64,000 nucleotides of DNA from Mucor racemosus (Eukaryota; Mucoromycota; Mucoromycetes; Mucorales; Mucoraceae), in contig JAPEHQ010000005.1 of assembly GCA_027405735.1 (NCBI GenBank), positions 1,798,001 through 1,862,000 on the forward strand, written 5' to 3'. Below, one piece after another: positions 22,339-35,070 of this stretch. How positions within the stretch are numbered: position 1 is the first letter of the stretch; each line of letters begins with the position of its first letter. Below the pieces are notes generated by a model. It was given only the letters and a program-made list of their open reading frames with translations, made no database searches and was not told the DNA's origin. The position numbers and the translations under genes are program-made.

Positions 22339-24142
22339 TTATAATGATGAAGTCAATGTTGTAATAGACTTTTCTATGTGCTTTGTTTTAGGGTGATTTT
22401 TGCCAAATACAACAGCGCGAACCTTCAAAGCATGCGAAAACGCTGTTCTTGCCTCTTTAAGCCATTTTTTCTCTAAAATAGAACTACGTCCCTTGGTTTC
22501 GTTTGCCATTGCAGAACTTAATTCACCTAAATTTTGCCAGAAATCCGAAATTTCTGATGTGTTTGCTGGTAATGAACCTTCAATAGCATACTGTTCCATC
22601 ATGATAAGAATTAATTTGTTTACTTCGATAGCTCCCTTCAAATCACTGTTATGTCTCTTACAATTCATCAAAGGAATAAGAGAGTTTAGTCGAAAAGCAT
22701 TCAATGTATGCAAATCTCCACCACGATTACTATTACATTTGGTGATTTGTTCCAACTTTTCTGCTCCTCTTCTATAATTGCGTTCCTGACGAATTGCACC
22801 CATACCCAGCATGTAAGCTTTGTTTGCATTTTCCAAAGGCCCCCGCACTTGATCACAGGGGATCTCAGATTCACACTTAGCGCACTTGAAATTGCCTTGT
22901 TCCAAATATAAATTACGATTTCCCTTTGATAAATGCTCCACTGATGTAGCTGGAACAACATAAACATCATCATTACATTGAGTACAAACAATACCCTGGA
23001 GGAAGCGATCTACTGATTTTTCCATGGGACTTGCACAACGCTTACATTTACACCAAAAATGTTTTGATAATAAAAGTTCTTGTCTTCTCTCATCACGATC
23101 TGAATAAAGATCAATATAGCTCACTACTAATTCTTCGTCTTTGCTAACAGGTCTGATTGTTCTAAATGCTAATTGTCCATTCGATAATCCAATGAAAGCT
23201 GTGTTGGGATTACAACCATGATTGAAAAATAAAGCACCGAGTGGAAACAAGCCTAAAGCGACATCAGTATTGCGAGAATGATTATCACCTAAACCATGAG
23301 CATTTGAGTTGATCCTAAACAAAAAAAAAAAAAATTAGTATACAATCTTCGTAGAAAGAGTATCAAATCACTACCTGCATGCAAGTGTAACCATTTCATC
23401 AACAGAAAATTGAATCGTTTCAGGCATTTCCATTAATAATCGCTGAGCTACAAGATTTAGTAGTTTGAATAAATATAGCCACTGGTATATTTTTTATATA
23501 AAACTTACAAGCTTCTGTGAGCACTTTTATAAACGCTGGTTCTGCATTCTCTCTATGACTGATCAAATCTTCTACACACCAGTAAGGTGTAGGCTGAATA
23601 ATACCTTCTTTAATGTCTTGGATTTGTGTATCAAGGTATTTACGAGCCATCAAAATTGTCATTAGGCGGAGCAAGTCAGCATCAACATCAGTGGCCTGTC
23701 CAATGGCTCCTGTTTGAGCAATAGGTCCACAGATCAAGACATGTAGATCATTGTCTTTTTCTAAACAATCTTGAGAACAATAAAATGCTTTTTTACAATC
23801 AGAGCACATCATTTTCTGCTTCAAATCAGACAAACAAACATGACATTGTTGGTCAAGGTATTCTGATCGAACAACAAAAGCAGTTGCTTGTTCTTGACAT
23901 AAGGTAATGCCTTCTTGTAAATTAGTTTGAGCAACCGCATGTCGACCTTTTGCTTTGGAATTATTCAATTTTACTGGATAAGAAGCAAGTGCTTGCTCAT
24001 AATAAGATGGAAGGGGAGCAATAGCGGCGGCCTTCTTTTTGTTAGACTTTTTCTTCTTCTTTTTAGTATCAATGTTACAGTTTTGGTCTAATTTTTCTCC
24101 TAGATCGATGGGAGTAATTTCATTTGATTCTGTGTTAACCAT
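22339..24142 (-). CDS. SET and MYND domain protein (SMYD-like methyltransferase)
   Basis: Probable protein lysine methyltransferase. Exons 24142-23509, 23447-23375, 23314-22339; 560 residues. The ATG at 24142 is the first ATG of the frame; upstream codons lack one. A Lys-rich stretch near residue 30 (KKKKKKSNKKK) looks like a nuclear localisation signal. The split SET domain starts at KAKGRHAVA and is interrupted by a MYND zinc finger (CHVC, MMCSDC, AFYCSQDC, H...C). It resumes across the small exons to RINSNAHGLGD, the NHGCNPN motif (cofactor-binding NHSCxPN type) and ELVVSYIDLY. A post-SET triad (CKCKRC) follows, and the C-terminal 200 residues look helical and TPR-like as in SMYD proteins. 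Substrate unknown. Confidence 0.87.
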
Positions 24143-25823
24143 TGCAGAAGTAATTTCAATGAAAGCAAAGTGATTATTGTATGGGAAGATTAGTTTGGGG
24201 GTTGTTAATGAAGAATACAAGGGATTTTACTTCCGTTGTGACTGTGACGCATCGATTGTATAGTGTTCTTTTAGTTCCATGTCGGTTTTCATCAGGAAGT
24301 TGCTATTGATTTAATCTCCGTAAGGTTTCCTTACATGCTTTGGAAGTGACAGAATCCAACAAATTACACATATTTCCCTCTTACCAAATATGTTAATATT
24401 TAAAACCCCGACTCCGTCTTCAAATTTTCAGAGGATATATCCAAATACGTGTACTCTAAAAATTACTACAAATACCTATATTGTCTATAGTATTTATTTT
24501 GTTATCATACTTCTCTTGTTTGGTAAAAATATGTAATGTGAGCACTTTAGAGTCATGTTTTTCTGAAAGTTGTAATTTTCTATAACATTCATCGGTTTCA
24601 ATTTCAAAATTATTTCATGATTTATTCAATTTCGAAATTATTTCATAATCTATTCAAGATCAATTATGCAAATAATACTAAATTATAGATATGATGCCTC
24701 TAAACGACTCATAACAATTACATAAATTGGATTTAATAAACTTCATATAACTATGACACCTCGTCTAAATTAATGTAGTTTTTCTGTGCAATTTTGCTAG
24801 TCGTTTGACGTTTTAGGGGTTTTTTAGAATTAAATTTCGAGTCTATTCAAGTAAAGCATCTGACAATCCTTTCTCTAGGAACTATTGAATATTTCTACAT
24901 TTTTTTCTCGATACTTTATTCCTCAGATTTAGTGTAGATTGAATCTCAAAATACAACAAAATTCTTGTAAATTTGTAGAAATCGCTCAGATTTCTATAAA
25001 TCTCACATTAAATACAAAAACGAAGTTCAATTTGAGCCGCCGTGTATCATATTGAAATGATGCCACGGTTGAATCAGAGGTATTTGTCATTAGTGTAACA
25101 AACAATTAAAATCGTTACACATAATATACCACATTCAAGTTGTAAAAGTATTGGTTTGCATTTTAAACAACACACAAAATTTAGATATATTTAAACTATA
25201 AGGATCAATTATACCAATATGGTTTGTTTGCTAGTAATTCAAGACTATAATGTTTGAAGTAAAGATTTAAGAACGCACAGTTTGCAAAATGAAGACTTTG
25301 TTCATGCAAGGTTGAATCAACTCCGGCCATGTGCATATAATTTTGTTGATATGTTTATATGCATTGTGATATATGATAAAAGCGACTAGATTTTAGCTAT
25401 GAAGCATTAAATCATTTTTGAAACAAACACCATTTAGCGTAGAAAACGAATGTTGTTTTTTGTCGACTTTCTCGGCGTTAACTCGTCATTTACAGTACTA
25501 GTTACGTGACTCATTGTTTCTAATGTCTATACAACGATGGATTATTTAAAGATACTATAAACTCCAAATATATGGTAAAAAACTACTTTATACTATACAA
25601 ACATTAAATTAGAATACTTGTTCACGCTGGTCAAGTAGTCAAAAGATGGATCCTTTGGCATGACATGCTTCATTTACATAAAGATTTGCGTGTGTGTGTA
25701 TGATTGTTGCATGCGGTGACGTATCACTGGCTGTTTCAAATGGAAAAGAAAAATATAAAACGCTTGAAGTATTATACCTCTTTCGTATTTTCCTGTGAAA
25801 TATTCATATAAATAATCATTATC
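24143..25823. promoter_or_regulatory. Divergent upstream region, SET-MYND / VID30-like
   Basis: 1.68 kb, AT-rich, between two divergent genes. I see no gene, tRNA or copy of the repeat families found elsewhere in the window. The last 60 bp before the VID30-like ATG include AAATATAAAACGC, a plausible TATA element. Confidence 0.4.
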
Positions 25824-28219
25824 ATGGCCTCTATAACACCAACATATAACGCTGCCTTCCCAGCTTTACATCAAACAGGACTTACTTCCCAACGACGAGC
25901 AAGCGCCCATCATCATCCCACGACACCTTCATTTATTCAACGTTCTATAGCTCCACCGAAATTTCCCAGCTATTTAAAGCAAACTCTTTATGGAAAATTA
26001 GCGCTCGAGCAGTATAAATTTCATCAACAAAAACATGAAATCAAGCCTCTACCAAACAATACGAATAAAAAGTCGACAACAACTTGTTTGGAGGAAGAGC
26101 AAATGGAAGAGTTGGATTTACGCTTACCCACGATGTGGAATTCTAAAGACAAATCCAAAAACATAGATATTGGAAGCAATGGAATAGATTTATCGTATAT
26201 TGGTAAGCAAACATGTAGTAAAAATGAAATTTCGCATGAATTGAATATTTTTTTTTCTTTCTGTAATCAAGGTCCTGGGAAACAAGAAACACATGCAGCA
26301 CTTGCAAGGTCAAATTTTCCAATGCGACCTCAATGTGGAATATTTTATTATGAAATGAAAGTTATTTCTAAAGGAGATGATGGATACATTGGAATTGGAT
26401 TTTGCGCTGCTTCGAATAAGGTTGAAAGATTACCAGGTTGGGATCCTAATTCTTGGGGATATCATGGTGATGATGGCCATTCATTCGCTGGCTCTGGTAC
26501 AGGAAAGAATTATGGACCTTGCTTCACAACTGGCGATGCTATTGGATGTGGTGTTAATTTTGCTGATAATTCGGCCTTCTATACAAAAAATGGCAAATTT
26601 CTTGGAATTGCATTTACAGATATGAATTTGAGTCAATTAATGTTTCCTGCTATTGGTTTACGTACACCTGGTGAGCAAGTAACTGTAAATTTCGGTCATG
26701 AACCATTTGTATTTGATATTGCGCAATATGTCAATGTAAGAGCCATTTTGTTCAACTAAACGATATCACCCTAAAGCTTCTATATAGGACCAAAGAATTA
26801 AATTTATCGATGAGATTACTTCTAATGACACAGTTATAGACACAGCAAAAGATCGAAAAAAGGAATCATATTCAAAAGAGGTGATGGATCAACTGATTTT
26901 ATCATATTTAATTCACCATGGATATACAGGAACGGCAAAAGCTGTCGTACAAAATGCAGGTCATGTTTCCGGCCAAGAATTATTCTTGTCTCCAAATAAT
27001 GATATATCAAAAGCAGGCGAGAAAGATATGGAGGAAAGGCAATGTAAGTCAAAAATTTGATGATTTCATGCTAATTAATGACAGTGCTTTTTAGTAATTA
27101 GATCAGCAATCATTCATGGAAGAATTGATGAAGCAATTACACTTATCGATAAATATTTTCCTGGAGTTTTACAAGAAGAGGGTCGTGGGGAAGAATTACA
27201 ATTATCTTTAAAATGTGGAAAATTTGTTGAAATGATGCGAGAATATTGTGAATGTAATAAAAGTAGACGTCTGCGAACAAATTCAGTAGATAGCAGAATA
27301 TCAACAGACTTGGCTGGATCTCAAACGTCAGATCAATTATTGAATGTCACTGAAGACGGCACAACAAGATCCAACTCAGTTTCAGGACCTCCTGCTACAC
27401 ACTCTCCCACAAATCCTACGCCCACACCGGGCCGACGTTTGAGTTATGCTGCAATTGCAGCATCTTTATCACCTTCTAGTAGCACCGAGATACATCATCA
27501 GCGAAATGATGCAATGGATATTGACGACAATTGCAATTATAATCATAAAGCAGACTCAACATCTGACAGTATTTCATTTAACGGCGGGAACGCATGGAGC
27601 CGGAGACCAAGCATCACAAGTACAAACAGTAATAATGCATTAAATGGAGATCATCTTTCAGCACCAATGGAAGAACAAAATATTACGACTAGTACTGAGG
27701 CTGCACATTCCTTAAAGTTGGTCATGCAATATGGACAAATGCTACAAAAAGAATATCAGCATGATACCCGAGGAAAAACTAGATCTAGCCTTGTGGTAAA
27801 TAAAATGACAACATTGATTCGAGAAACTGTTCTAATTAAATCTTATTTATAAAGGAAATATTCTCTTTGTTGGCCTACGATGACCCTTATAGTAGTCCAG
27901 TGGCTGATTTGCTAAAAATCTCGAAAAGAGATGCCTTGGCTACAGATGTCAATGCAGCTATATTAGGTAAGATTTACGATATATTATTAGGAAAAAAGTA
28001 CTAATCTGTCCGTCATACATATAAATAGCTTTTCAAAATCGACCTGAAATGCCAGCTATGGAACGTATTTATAGACAAATCATTCTATGTAATAAAGAGC
28101 TTGCCTATGAAGGTTATGGAAAAGCTGCTCTTATCAATATAGATGATTATTGTACAAATGATATTGGAAAAAACTCTGACAGAAATAATGCCAGTTCTGT
28201 CACGCCTATGATCTCTTGA
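25824..28219 (+). CDS. VID30: SPRY-LisH-CTLH-CRA protein (RanBPM / GID subunit Vid30-type)
   Basis: Scaffold subunit of the GID/CTLH ubiquitin ligase; in yeast it targets gluconeogenic enzymes after glucose return. Six exons: 25824-26202, 26272-26735, 26788-27043, 27095-27795, 27855-27966, 28029-28219; 700 residues. SPRY domain about residues 130-280 (CGIFYYEMK, GYIGIGFC, LPGWDPNSWGYHGDDG, GTGKNYGP, FYTKNG); LisH about 307-335 (LILSYLIHHGYTGTA); CTLH from about 368 (IRSAIIHGRIDEAITLIDKYFP to FVEMMREY). A Ser/Thr/Asn-rich disordered insert covers about 425-545, and the CRA region closes the protein (EIFSLLAYDDPYSSPV and onward). The 69-nt intron at 26203-26271 stays in frame if unspliced; the SPRY alignment shows it is an intron. 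Domain order is diagnostic for RanBPM/Vid30. Confidence 0.92.
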
Positions 28220-28626
28220 TTAGTGATACATCTATATCTTTAATCTCGAATCTTGAGCCTTGGGTCGTTTTTAAGCATAGTAAACTAGTTGTATATTTCC
28301 CATATCCAACATCAGGCCATATATAAACTAGGCGTGCTGTGTATTTAAGCAAAATAAACTCTTAAACTCCTACGAAATTAATACATTCTTATTTTATATT
28401 TGCGAGAAGTTGATTTCAAAATGTAGATTTTCAAAGTTTTTAATTTTCAAAATCGAAATATAACCACTTTTCTCTAACTAACCCCATACCAAACAGTTTC
28501 CATAATATACCTCAAACATTGCAAAATTGGCATAAATTGGTCATACTATACTATATATTTCTAGATTTATAGTATATATCACAAAAGACTTGTAAATAGA
28601 TAAAATTCGCTGCTTTTCTGTTTAAA
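28220..28626. other. Intergenic, nothing recognised
   Basis: 3' side of the VID30-like gene up to repeat R1 copy b. CAAAATAAACTC at about 28350 may act in 3' end formation. No gene. Confidence 0.4.
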
Positions 28627-30104
28627 TTTGTGTCTCACTTTTCATCGCTGCAATACTTTTTTTTTCACTAAATAACACCAGGAACAAATTATATGCCAAG
28701 GTACCTGAAATGTCCACCTTTAATCCAGAAACAAGTATTCAAAAATATCCTATTTTTACAATTGGTATTAATTTTTCAGTGCTAATGTTTCAGATTTTTA
28801 CGCGTAATCCACTGCTAAAGAATTGAAAACTTTGAGGCTTCATATCTCTAAAAAATATTAAGCTATACTAACACTTTTTAATAATGAAACTTACTTGTTT
28901 TAGAGAGCTCTATAACATCGTTAAGTATAAAAAAATTATGAGCACTTTTATTTTTTTTTCATTTTTTTTGACATTTCTATAGTAGATTTCAAAATATTGG
29001 TTAAATTAAGTAGCAGTTTTTTTTTATTCATGTGATCAAGCTCGTGGAGCTCTCTCGGATCCAATTTAGTTTTTTTCAAAATATTAATTTTTCGTGGTGA
29101 TATCCTCAAAAATGTGTACAAAAAGATATCTTCATTTCTAGCTTCCATTTTCCCCTTGTATACCCTCATCCCAAATTCTTAATTTAAAAAAATTTGAACA
29201 AAAATTTTGTTTTCTCAACGAAAAATGCAGCTAGAAGGTTCAACAATAGCTCGATCGATAGATAATGTTTTGCGCATCACTTCCATTAGTTATATTTTAA
29301 ATATGCTTATAAAAAGCGTTCTGTATCTTCAAAAAACTTCCAAAATTTCAATTGTATTTTACGCAAAATTTTACGTGAAACATTTTTCTGAGTTTTATTC
29401 AAATGGATGCAGAATTTAAAACTGTACAAAAGCTATTTAATACGCTAGGTTGACTTACTTTGCAGTTCATGAGCATTTAACGATTTTGTTTTTTTGGATC
29501 ATTTTTCGTTCATTTTTTAAAATAAATTTTGGAAGCCCGTTAGTGTAGGGTTTAAGGTTTAAGCTGTGATAAGAACTATTATTTTGATTATCTCGATAAA
29601 AAATCAATATTTTTCGCTGAAACAAAAAATACAGAGTAGCTTATAGTTGAATCTCCCTTGTGGATACAAAAAATTAATACCTCAACTTAGATGCTCAATT
29701 TTTATAATCGATTTTTAGTCAATTTTGATCAATTTTGGTCAATGTCTGATATTAAAATTGCTATTTTTGGAGATATATCAATGACTGATGGCGCAAAGTT
29801 ACATGTTCCTTAAAAATTTTACATGATTCAATTTAATATCGGACAAAAACATTCGAAAACCATTTAAAAACAATCCGAAACCTACTTTTTACAACTGTAA
29901 AAAATCGATAACAAAAAACCATATTTCAGCGAATTTCGATTCTAATGACTTCCAACTTTATATGAGAGTAGGGGCACATCTTTGACACGCTGATATCAAA
30001 GAGCAACATTCATAACCTACTATGTGTTGAAAAAACCATCACCAATATGCACCTATAACTTACTGCTGCGCATTTTTTTAATTGAAAACAATTTAAATAC
30101 AATC
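28627..30104 (-). repeat. 1.5-kb repeat family R1, copy b
   Basis: Reverse-orientation copy of 13078-14585. It shares with copy d both extremes: TCACTAAATAACACCA near one end and AATTTAAATACAATC at the other. Holds the conserved small frame at 28948-29169 (minus). Confidence 0.85.
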
Positions 30105-30659
30105 TTGCTTTATGAATACCAATCCAAGTAATCTGTTAATCTTCATAGATATATTATATGAATAGGTACTACAGGTATCTCAGATACTAGCTTTCATGGA
30201 TTATTGTGCATTCGACAAGTTTGAATAACAAGTTAGTTACCTGGTTCTAATTGACTTACTATCGTTTTTTTATTTTTTTATTAGCTATTATATGAGCGAA
30301 TTCATATTTTCAACAAAAAAACTGTCCTTCTCTTCTTAAAAAATTATAGTTGAATGTTAAAACGATCTTAAGAAATAACCTCGCCAAAATCTTACGCTTT
30401 TTATTAAGGATGATACATCCAGAATCCAGAAGATGTATTTATATACTTTTTATTGTAAATATTACACAGAATTACTACTACTATCTAAGGACATTACACC
30501 AATTAACTAAGACACATGTAAATCAACGCGGACGCCTGTTTATTTACTATAATAATATCGAACATTGACTCAAATGGGTTGAATGAAAGGTTTAAAATAT
30601 ACACTACAGTTGTAACAGTATCTAGAATTATAATAATTCTAATACTGTGTCTGGAAATA
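30105..30659. other. Gap between two R1 copies
   Basis: About 555 bp without gene or recognised element, between R1 copies b and c in the same orientation. Confidence 0.4.
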
Positions 30660-31985
30660 ATATCCTATTTCTTGCAGTTAGTATAGCTTTTTCAATCCTA
30701 ATGTTTCAGATTTTTACAGATATTTCACTGCTAAAATTAGCAACTTTGTTGTCTTACTTTTCTTTTCCCTAGTCCGGGTACGCTAGTAAGACATTAAACA
30801 ATGAAATAATTTTAATAAAAACTTATTTCCTTATAAAAAAAATAAAATTAGTTAACAACTTTGAGCTTTTATATATCTGCAAAAAAATTAAGTTATATTA
30901 ACAATTCTTGATAATAAAACTTAATTGCTTTAAAGCGTTCTATAACATATTTTAGTATAAAAAAATTTTGGACACTTTTATTTTTTTTCATATTTTTGGC
31001 ACTTTTGTAGTAGATTTCAAAATATTCGTTAAATTGAGAAGTATATTTTTTGCAGCCATCTCATAGATCTTGTTGAGCTCTCTCAGATTCAATTTAGTTT
31101 TTTTCAAAATATTGATTTTTAGTGGAGATATCTTCAAAAAATTGTACAAAGAGATACCTTCGTTTCTAGCTTCAACTTTCCCTTGTGTACCCTCATCCCA
31201 AATTCTGAATTTGAAAAAAAAATTGATATAAATATCGTTTTCTCTACGCAAAATGCAGTTAGAAGGTTCAGTAATAGCTCGATAGATAGATAATTGTATT
31301 GCGTATCATTTGCATAATTTATTTTTGAATTATGCTTATAAAAAGTGTTGCGTATCTTTATAAAACCTCCAAAATTTTAATTGTATTTTACGCAGAATTT
31401 AATGTGAAACATTTGTCTGAATTTTGTTTCAATGCATGCAGAATTTAAAACAGTACAAAAACTATTTAATACTCTAGGTTGACTTACTTTGCAGTTCATA
31501 AACATTTAAACGAATTTATTTTTTTGATCATTTTCTGATCGATTCGACAACAAATCGATTTTGAACTCAGTTGTCATAGACCTTATGCTGTAATAAGAAG
31601 TATTATTTTGATTATTTCGACGTAAAATCAATATTTTTTGCTGAGGAAAAAACGAAAGAGTAGCGTGCAGCTTCATCTATTTGATGAATACAAAAATTAA
31701 CATTTAAATTTAGATACTTAGTTTTTTACAATCAATTTTAGGCCAATTTTAGGTCAGTGAATTTATGTTCTGTTATTGACCCGCTTATTTTAGGACAGAT
31801 ATCAATAGCCATAGAGGGAATGTATGTTGTGTTCCAAATTTGACGGGAATTGACTCAATATTGGATAAGAAAATTGGAAGCCTTTCCAAAAGCCATCTAA
31901 ATTTTACATTTTACAACTGTAGAAAACCGACAACAAAAAACTCTTTCGCGATGAATTTCAATCCTAATGGTTTACAGTTTTATAA
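30660..31985 (-). repeat. Repeat family R1, copy c (truncated)
   Basis: Aligns with copies b and d but lacks about 130 bp at the TCACTAAATAACACC end and part of the other end. It also has an extra stretch of about 90 bp at 30745-30835 (contains CCCTAGTCCGGGTACGCTAG, GC-richer than its surroundings). The small conserved frame is at 30988-31251 (minus). The most diverged of the four copies. Confidence 0.8.
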
Positions 31986-32712
31986 TGCAACCAATATTAT
32001 ATAAGCATTTCCACTTCATTTGCATACAAATCTCCTTCAGTAATTTTGATTCCTCTGCCATATATAAATAAAATTTTCAATGTATAAAAAAAAAGCTTAT
32101 CGATAAAAATACAGCACCATCAGCAACAATGGTTTAAGCACTACTTTTTCTAATGTAATGTCTTCCAGCGGTTTTGGTGAATTTGAATTATGAAATACAG
32201 TTTTACATAGCATTGAATACTGAACAATAATTACATAATGTGAATTGGATGTATGATGATTGCTTAATTTATTCAAAGCCCCAAACATTAGCCGGCTTCT
32301 TACATTATTTGAATTTTGGGCGTTGGAGCGGCGGCGTAACCTACACCGGTGCCACACTTTGAACTCTGCATACACTTTGCCAAATCCCCAAGAGAACCTG
32401 ACAAAGCAGCTGCTACGATTCCCCCCAGACCCTAGGCACTCTCTTTAGGTCTCAATAAATTTCTTCTTGATTAACAGGATTAACAACGTGAAGGTAAGAG
32501 TACATTGTGACCCCAATTTTGGACTTTGGTAATGTGGCAATTGATACAAAACATACTAATTTCCTGTAAACAAATGCATATGTCTGCTTTTATTCGGCGC
32601 TTATAGTCAAATAATCTATAGGAACAGATTCTTCCGCGTTTTTTTTTGATAAATATTGTTAATCATGCTTCCCCCATAAATATAAATTGACTCAAAACAT
32701 ATCTTTTTTAAT
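31986..32712. other. Intergenic with a GC-rich patch at about 32290-32450
   Basis: Upstream of the OPT gene. The patch contains GGAGCGGCGGCG, CACCGGTGCCAC and CCCCCCAGACCCTAGG, followed at once by CAATAAATTTC. That combination (GC-richer block, AATAAA, then unique DNA) could be an LTR or other mobile-element remnant, but no second copy is seen in the window. No gene called. Confidence 0.35.
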
Positions 32713-34868
32713 ATGAGCTCGATACGAACTGAAGGATATTTAGACTATTCGGTATGTTTTTTTGTTGGCCCTGTAGGCAAAATACATTTATATGATATAA
32801 GTATTAACTGCAAGGCAAAAGGTTCGTTCTACTCTAGTAGGTTTGGTTATCGGAAGTCTCATGTGCTTTTCCAACATGTATTTTGGTCTACAAACAGGCT
32901 GGATTTCTATGATGTCTCTACAAGCATCCTTGTTGGGGTTTGCGATTTTCAAACCTTGTCATATAACATTTGGACCCAAAGAAAATGTATATTTGCAGAC
33001 AGTTGCCGTAGCAACAGCTACTATGCCATTGGCGGCTGGTTTTGTTGGTATTGTACCAGCATTGAGTCAGCTAACAACATCTGATTTACCTACTGGCCCT
33101 CTAATTTTACCTGCATGGAAACTCATTTTGTGGTCTCTTGGTTTAGCCTTCATTGGTGTGTTTTTCGCAATACCGTTACGGAAACAAACAATTATTAAAG
33201 AGAAACTTAAATTCCCTTCAGGGACAGCAACCGCACAAATGATCCGGGTATTGCATGATCAAAAGCATAATGGTTCAAATAACGAACACGAAAGGCTACA
33301 ATTAGCAACTTTTGGACAGGAAACAGAAGATGATACATTTATGGATGAAGATGAACGTAGTCGATTATGGTCTTTAAAACTTAAAGCGTTGTTATCAGCT
33401 TTCTCATTATCTTCGATTTACACTTTGGCTTCATATTTTTTTCCGATTGTATATGCATTACCTATTTTCAACTGGATGACATTAAATTACATTGATTTTA
33501 AAGCTTGGGAGTGGTATTTTACACCTAGTCTAAGCTATATAGGACAGGGCATTATCATGGTAAATGATGAAGTATCAATATTAGAAACCTCAAGCAAATG
33601 ATATTTTTCTCTCTTAGGGGCTTCCTACAACACTGTCGATGCTTTTAGGATGTGTGGTGGGTTGGGGGATCTTATCTCCAATCTCCTATTATTCTGGATG
33701 GGCTCCAGGTCCGATAAATGATTGGAAAACAGGAGCAAAAGGATGGATTCTCTGGATTTCTCTTGGTGTTATGATATCTGAATCCATTGTATCCTTACTA
33801 ATTGTACTTGTAAAACAAACTACTGTCATGATATCGTCTCGTATCACTTATAAAAATGTAGAACAACATGAAGATCTTCTATATCATCAAAATGATGATG
33901 ATGATGATGATAGTTGGGCAGAAAATGACAATCTAGTCGATATGGATGATGATCAAGAAGAAGAAGATGCACCACCAGATAAACAAGTGCCTTTGTATAT
34001 AACAATACCAGGACTTTTTCTTTCAATTTCACTATGTGTAGTAATGGTTAGGATAGTCTTTGGTAGTGATATAATGCCAGTATGGATGACGATTGTGTCT
34101 ATAATTCTTGCAATGTTTCTCAGTATATTAGGTGTGCGTGCATTGGGGGAAACAGATCTCAATCCTGTTTCTGGTATTTCAAAATTAAGCCAAATTGCAG
34201 CATCTGCATTGATGCCAGGCGCCATTGTGGCTAATTTGATTGCTGGAGGTATCGCAGAAGCAAGCGCTCAACAAGCAGGCGATTTAATGCAAGATTTGAA
34301 AACTGGTTATCTATTGCACGCTTCTCCAAAAGCACAATTTTATGGTCAGCTTATTGGGTCTCTGGTCAGTTCCTTTGTGGCTACGGGTGCTTATTTATTA
34401 TATACATCTGTTTATGAAATGCCAGGACCTGAATTTCCAGCACCCACGGCTCAGGTCTGGTTAGATATGTCAAGACTTGTAAATGGGCATCCTTTACCAC
34501 CACATGTATTTGAGTTTGTTGTTGCATTTGCCGTTTTATTTTGCATATTGACATTTATAAAAGAAACTAAGAAGGCCAAATGGCATCAATGGATACCACA
34601 AGGTATCGCCTTTGCTATTGGTATATATAATCCACCGAGTTTCACCTTGGCAAGAGTAATTGGTGGCATTCTTTGTTATTTATGGGATAGATATATTGAT
34701 ACCGATCAAACTACAACAAAAAATACATGGCTAAAAGATTTGTGCAAGCCATATAGAGAGATTGGTAAAGTAGCTCTCATAATTATTGCCAGTGGATTTG
34801 TGCTAGGGGAAGGAACATTTGCGATTGTAAACATGCTGTTGCATGCACTTCAAGTTCCTCATTTTTAA
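32713..34868 (+). CDS. OPT-family oligopeptide/metal-chelate transporter
   Basis: Integral membrane proton-coupled transporter of the OPT superfamily; the substrate (peptides or metal-ligand complexes) cannot be inferred. Three exons: 32713-32751, 32822-33559, 33618-34868; 675 residues, typical for the family. The first exon is 13 codons; the acceptor that restores frame is the second AG (GGCAAAAG). Visible: start of the OPT core, GLVIGSLMCFSNMYFGLQTGWIS; about 12-14 hydrophobic spans; IPLRKQ...LKFPSGTATAQMI; DLNPVSG...LSQ; LIAGGIAEASAQQAGDLMQDLKTGYLL; IGIYNPPSFTLARVIGG. A very acidic cytosolic loop lies at about residues 350-380 (runs of Asp at 33893-33912, then EEED). The pattern 'NxYFGLQTGW' plus 'AGDLMQD' fits the YSL-like branch more than yeast Opt1. 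Confidence 0.88.
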
Positions 34869-35070
34869 TTTAAAATATACATTCATACACATAAAATCAA
34901 TCTCTCAAGTTTTATTATTATATATCATTAAATCTTTGTTTAATAAAAATATTTAAATCCTTATCATGTTATGTAATTCCCGTTTGTTCTTGGGCTTGGT
35001 ATTCATCTTGCAAATTAACATTGTTTTGGGTTTTTCTAGATCTTTTATGCTCAACAAACATATACAAAGT
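34869..35070. terminator. Shared 3' end region, OPT / LRR genes
   Basis: 202 bp between converging stop codons. The plus strand has TTTAATAAAAATA (about 34940) as a polyadenylation signal for OPT. The converging UTRs are short and may overlap. Confidence 0.4.
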
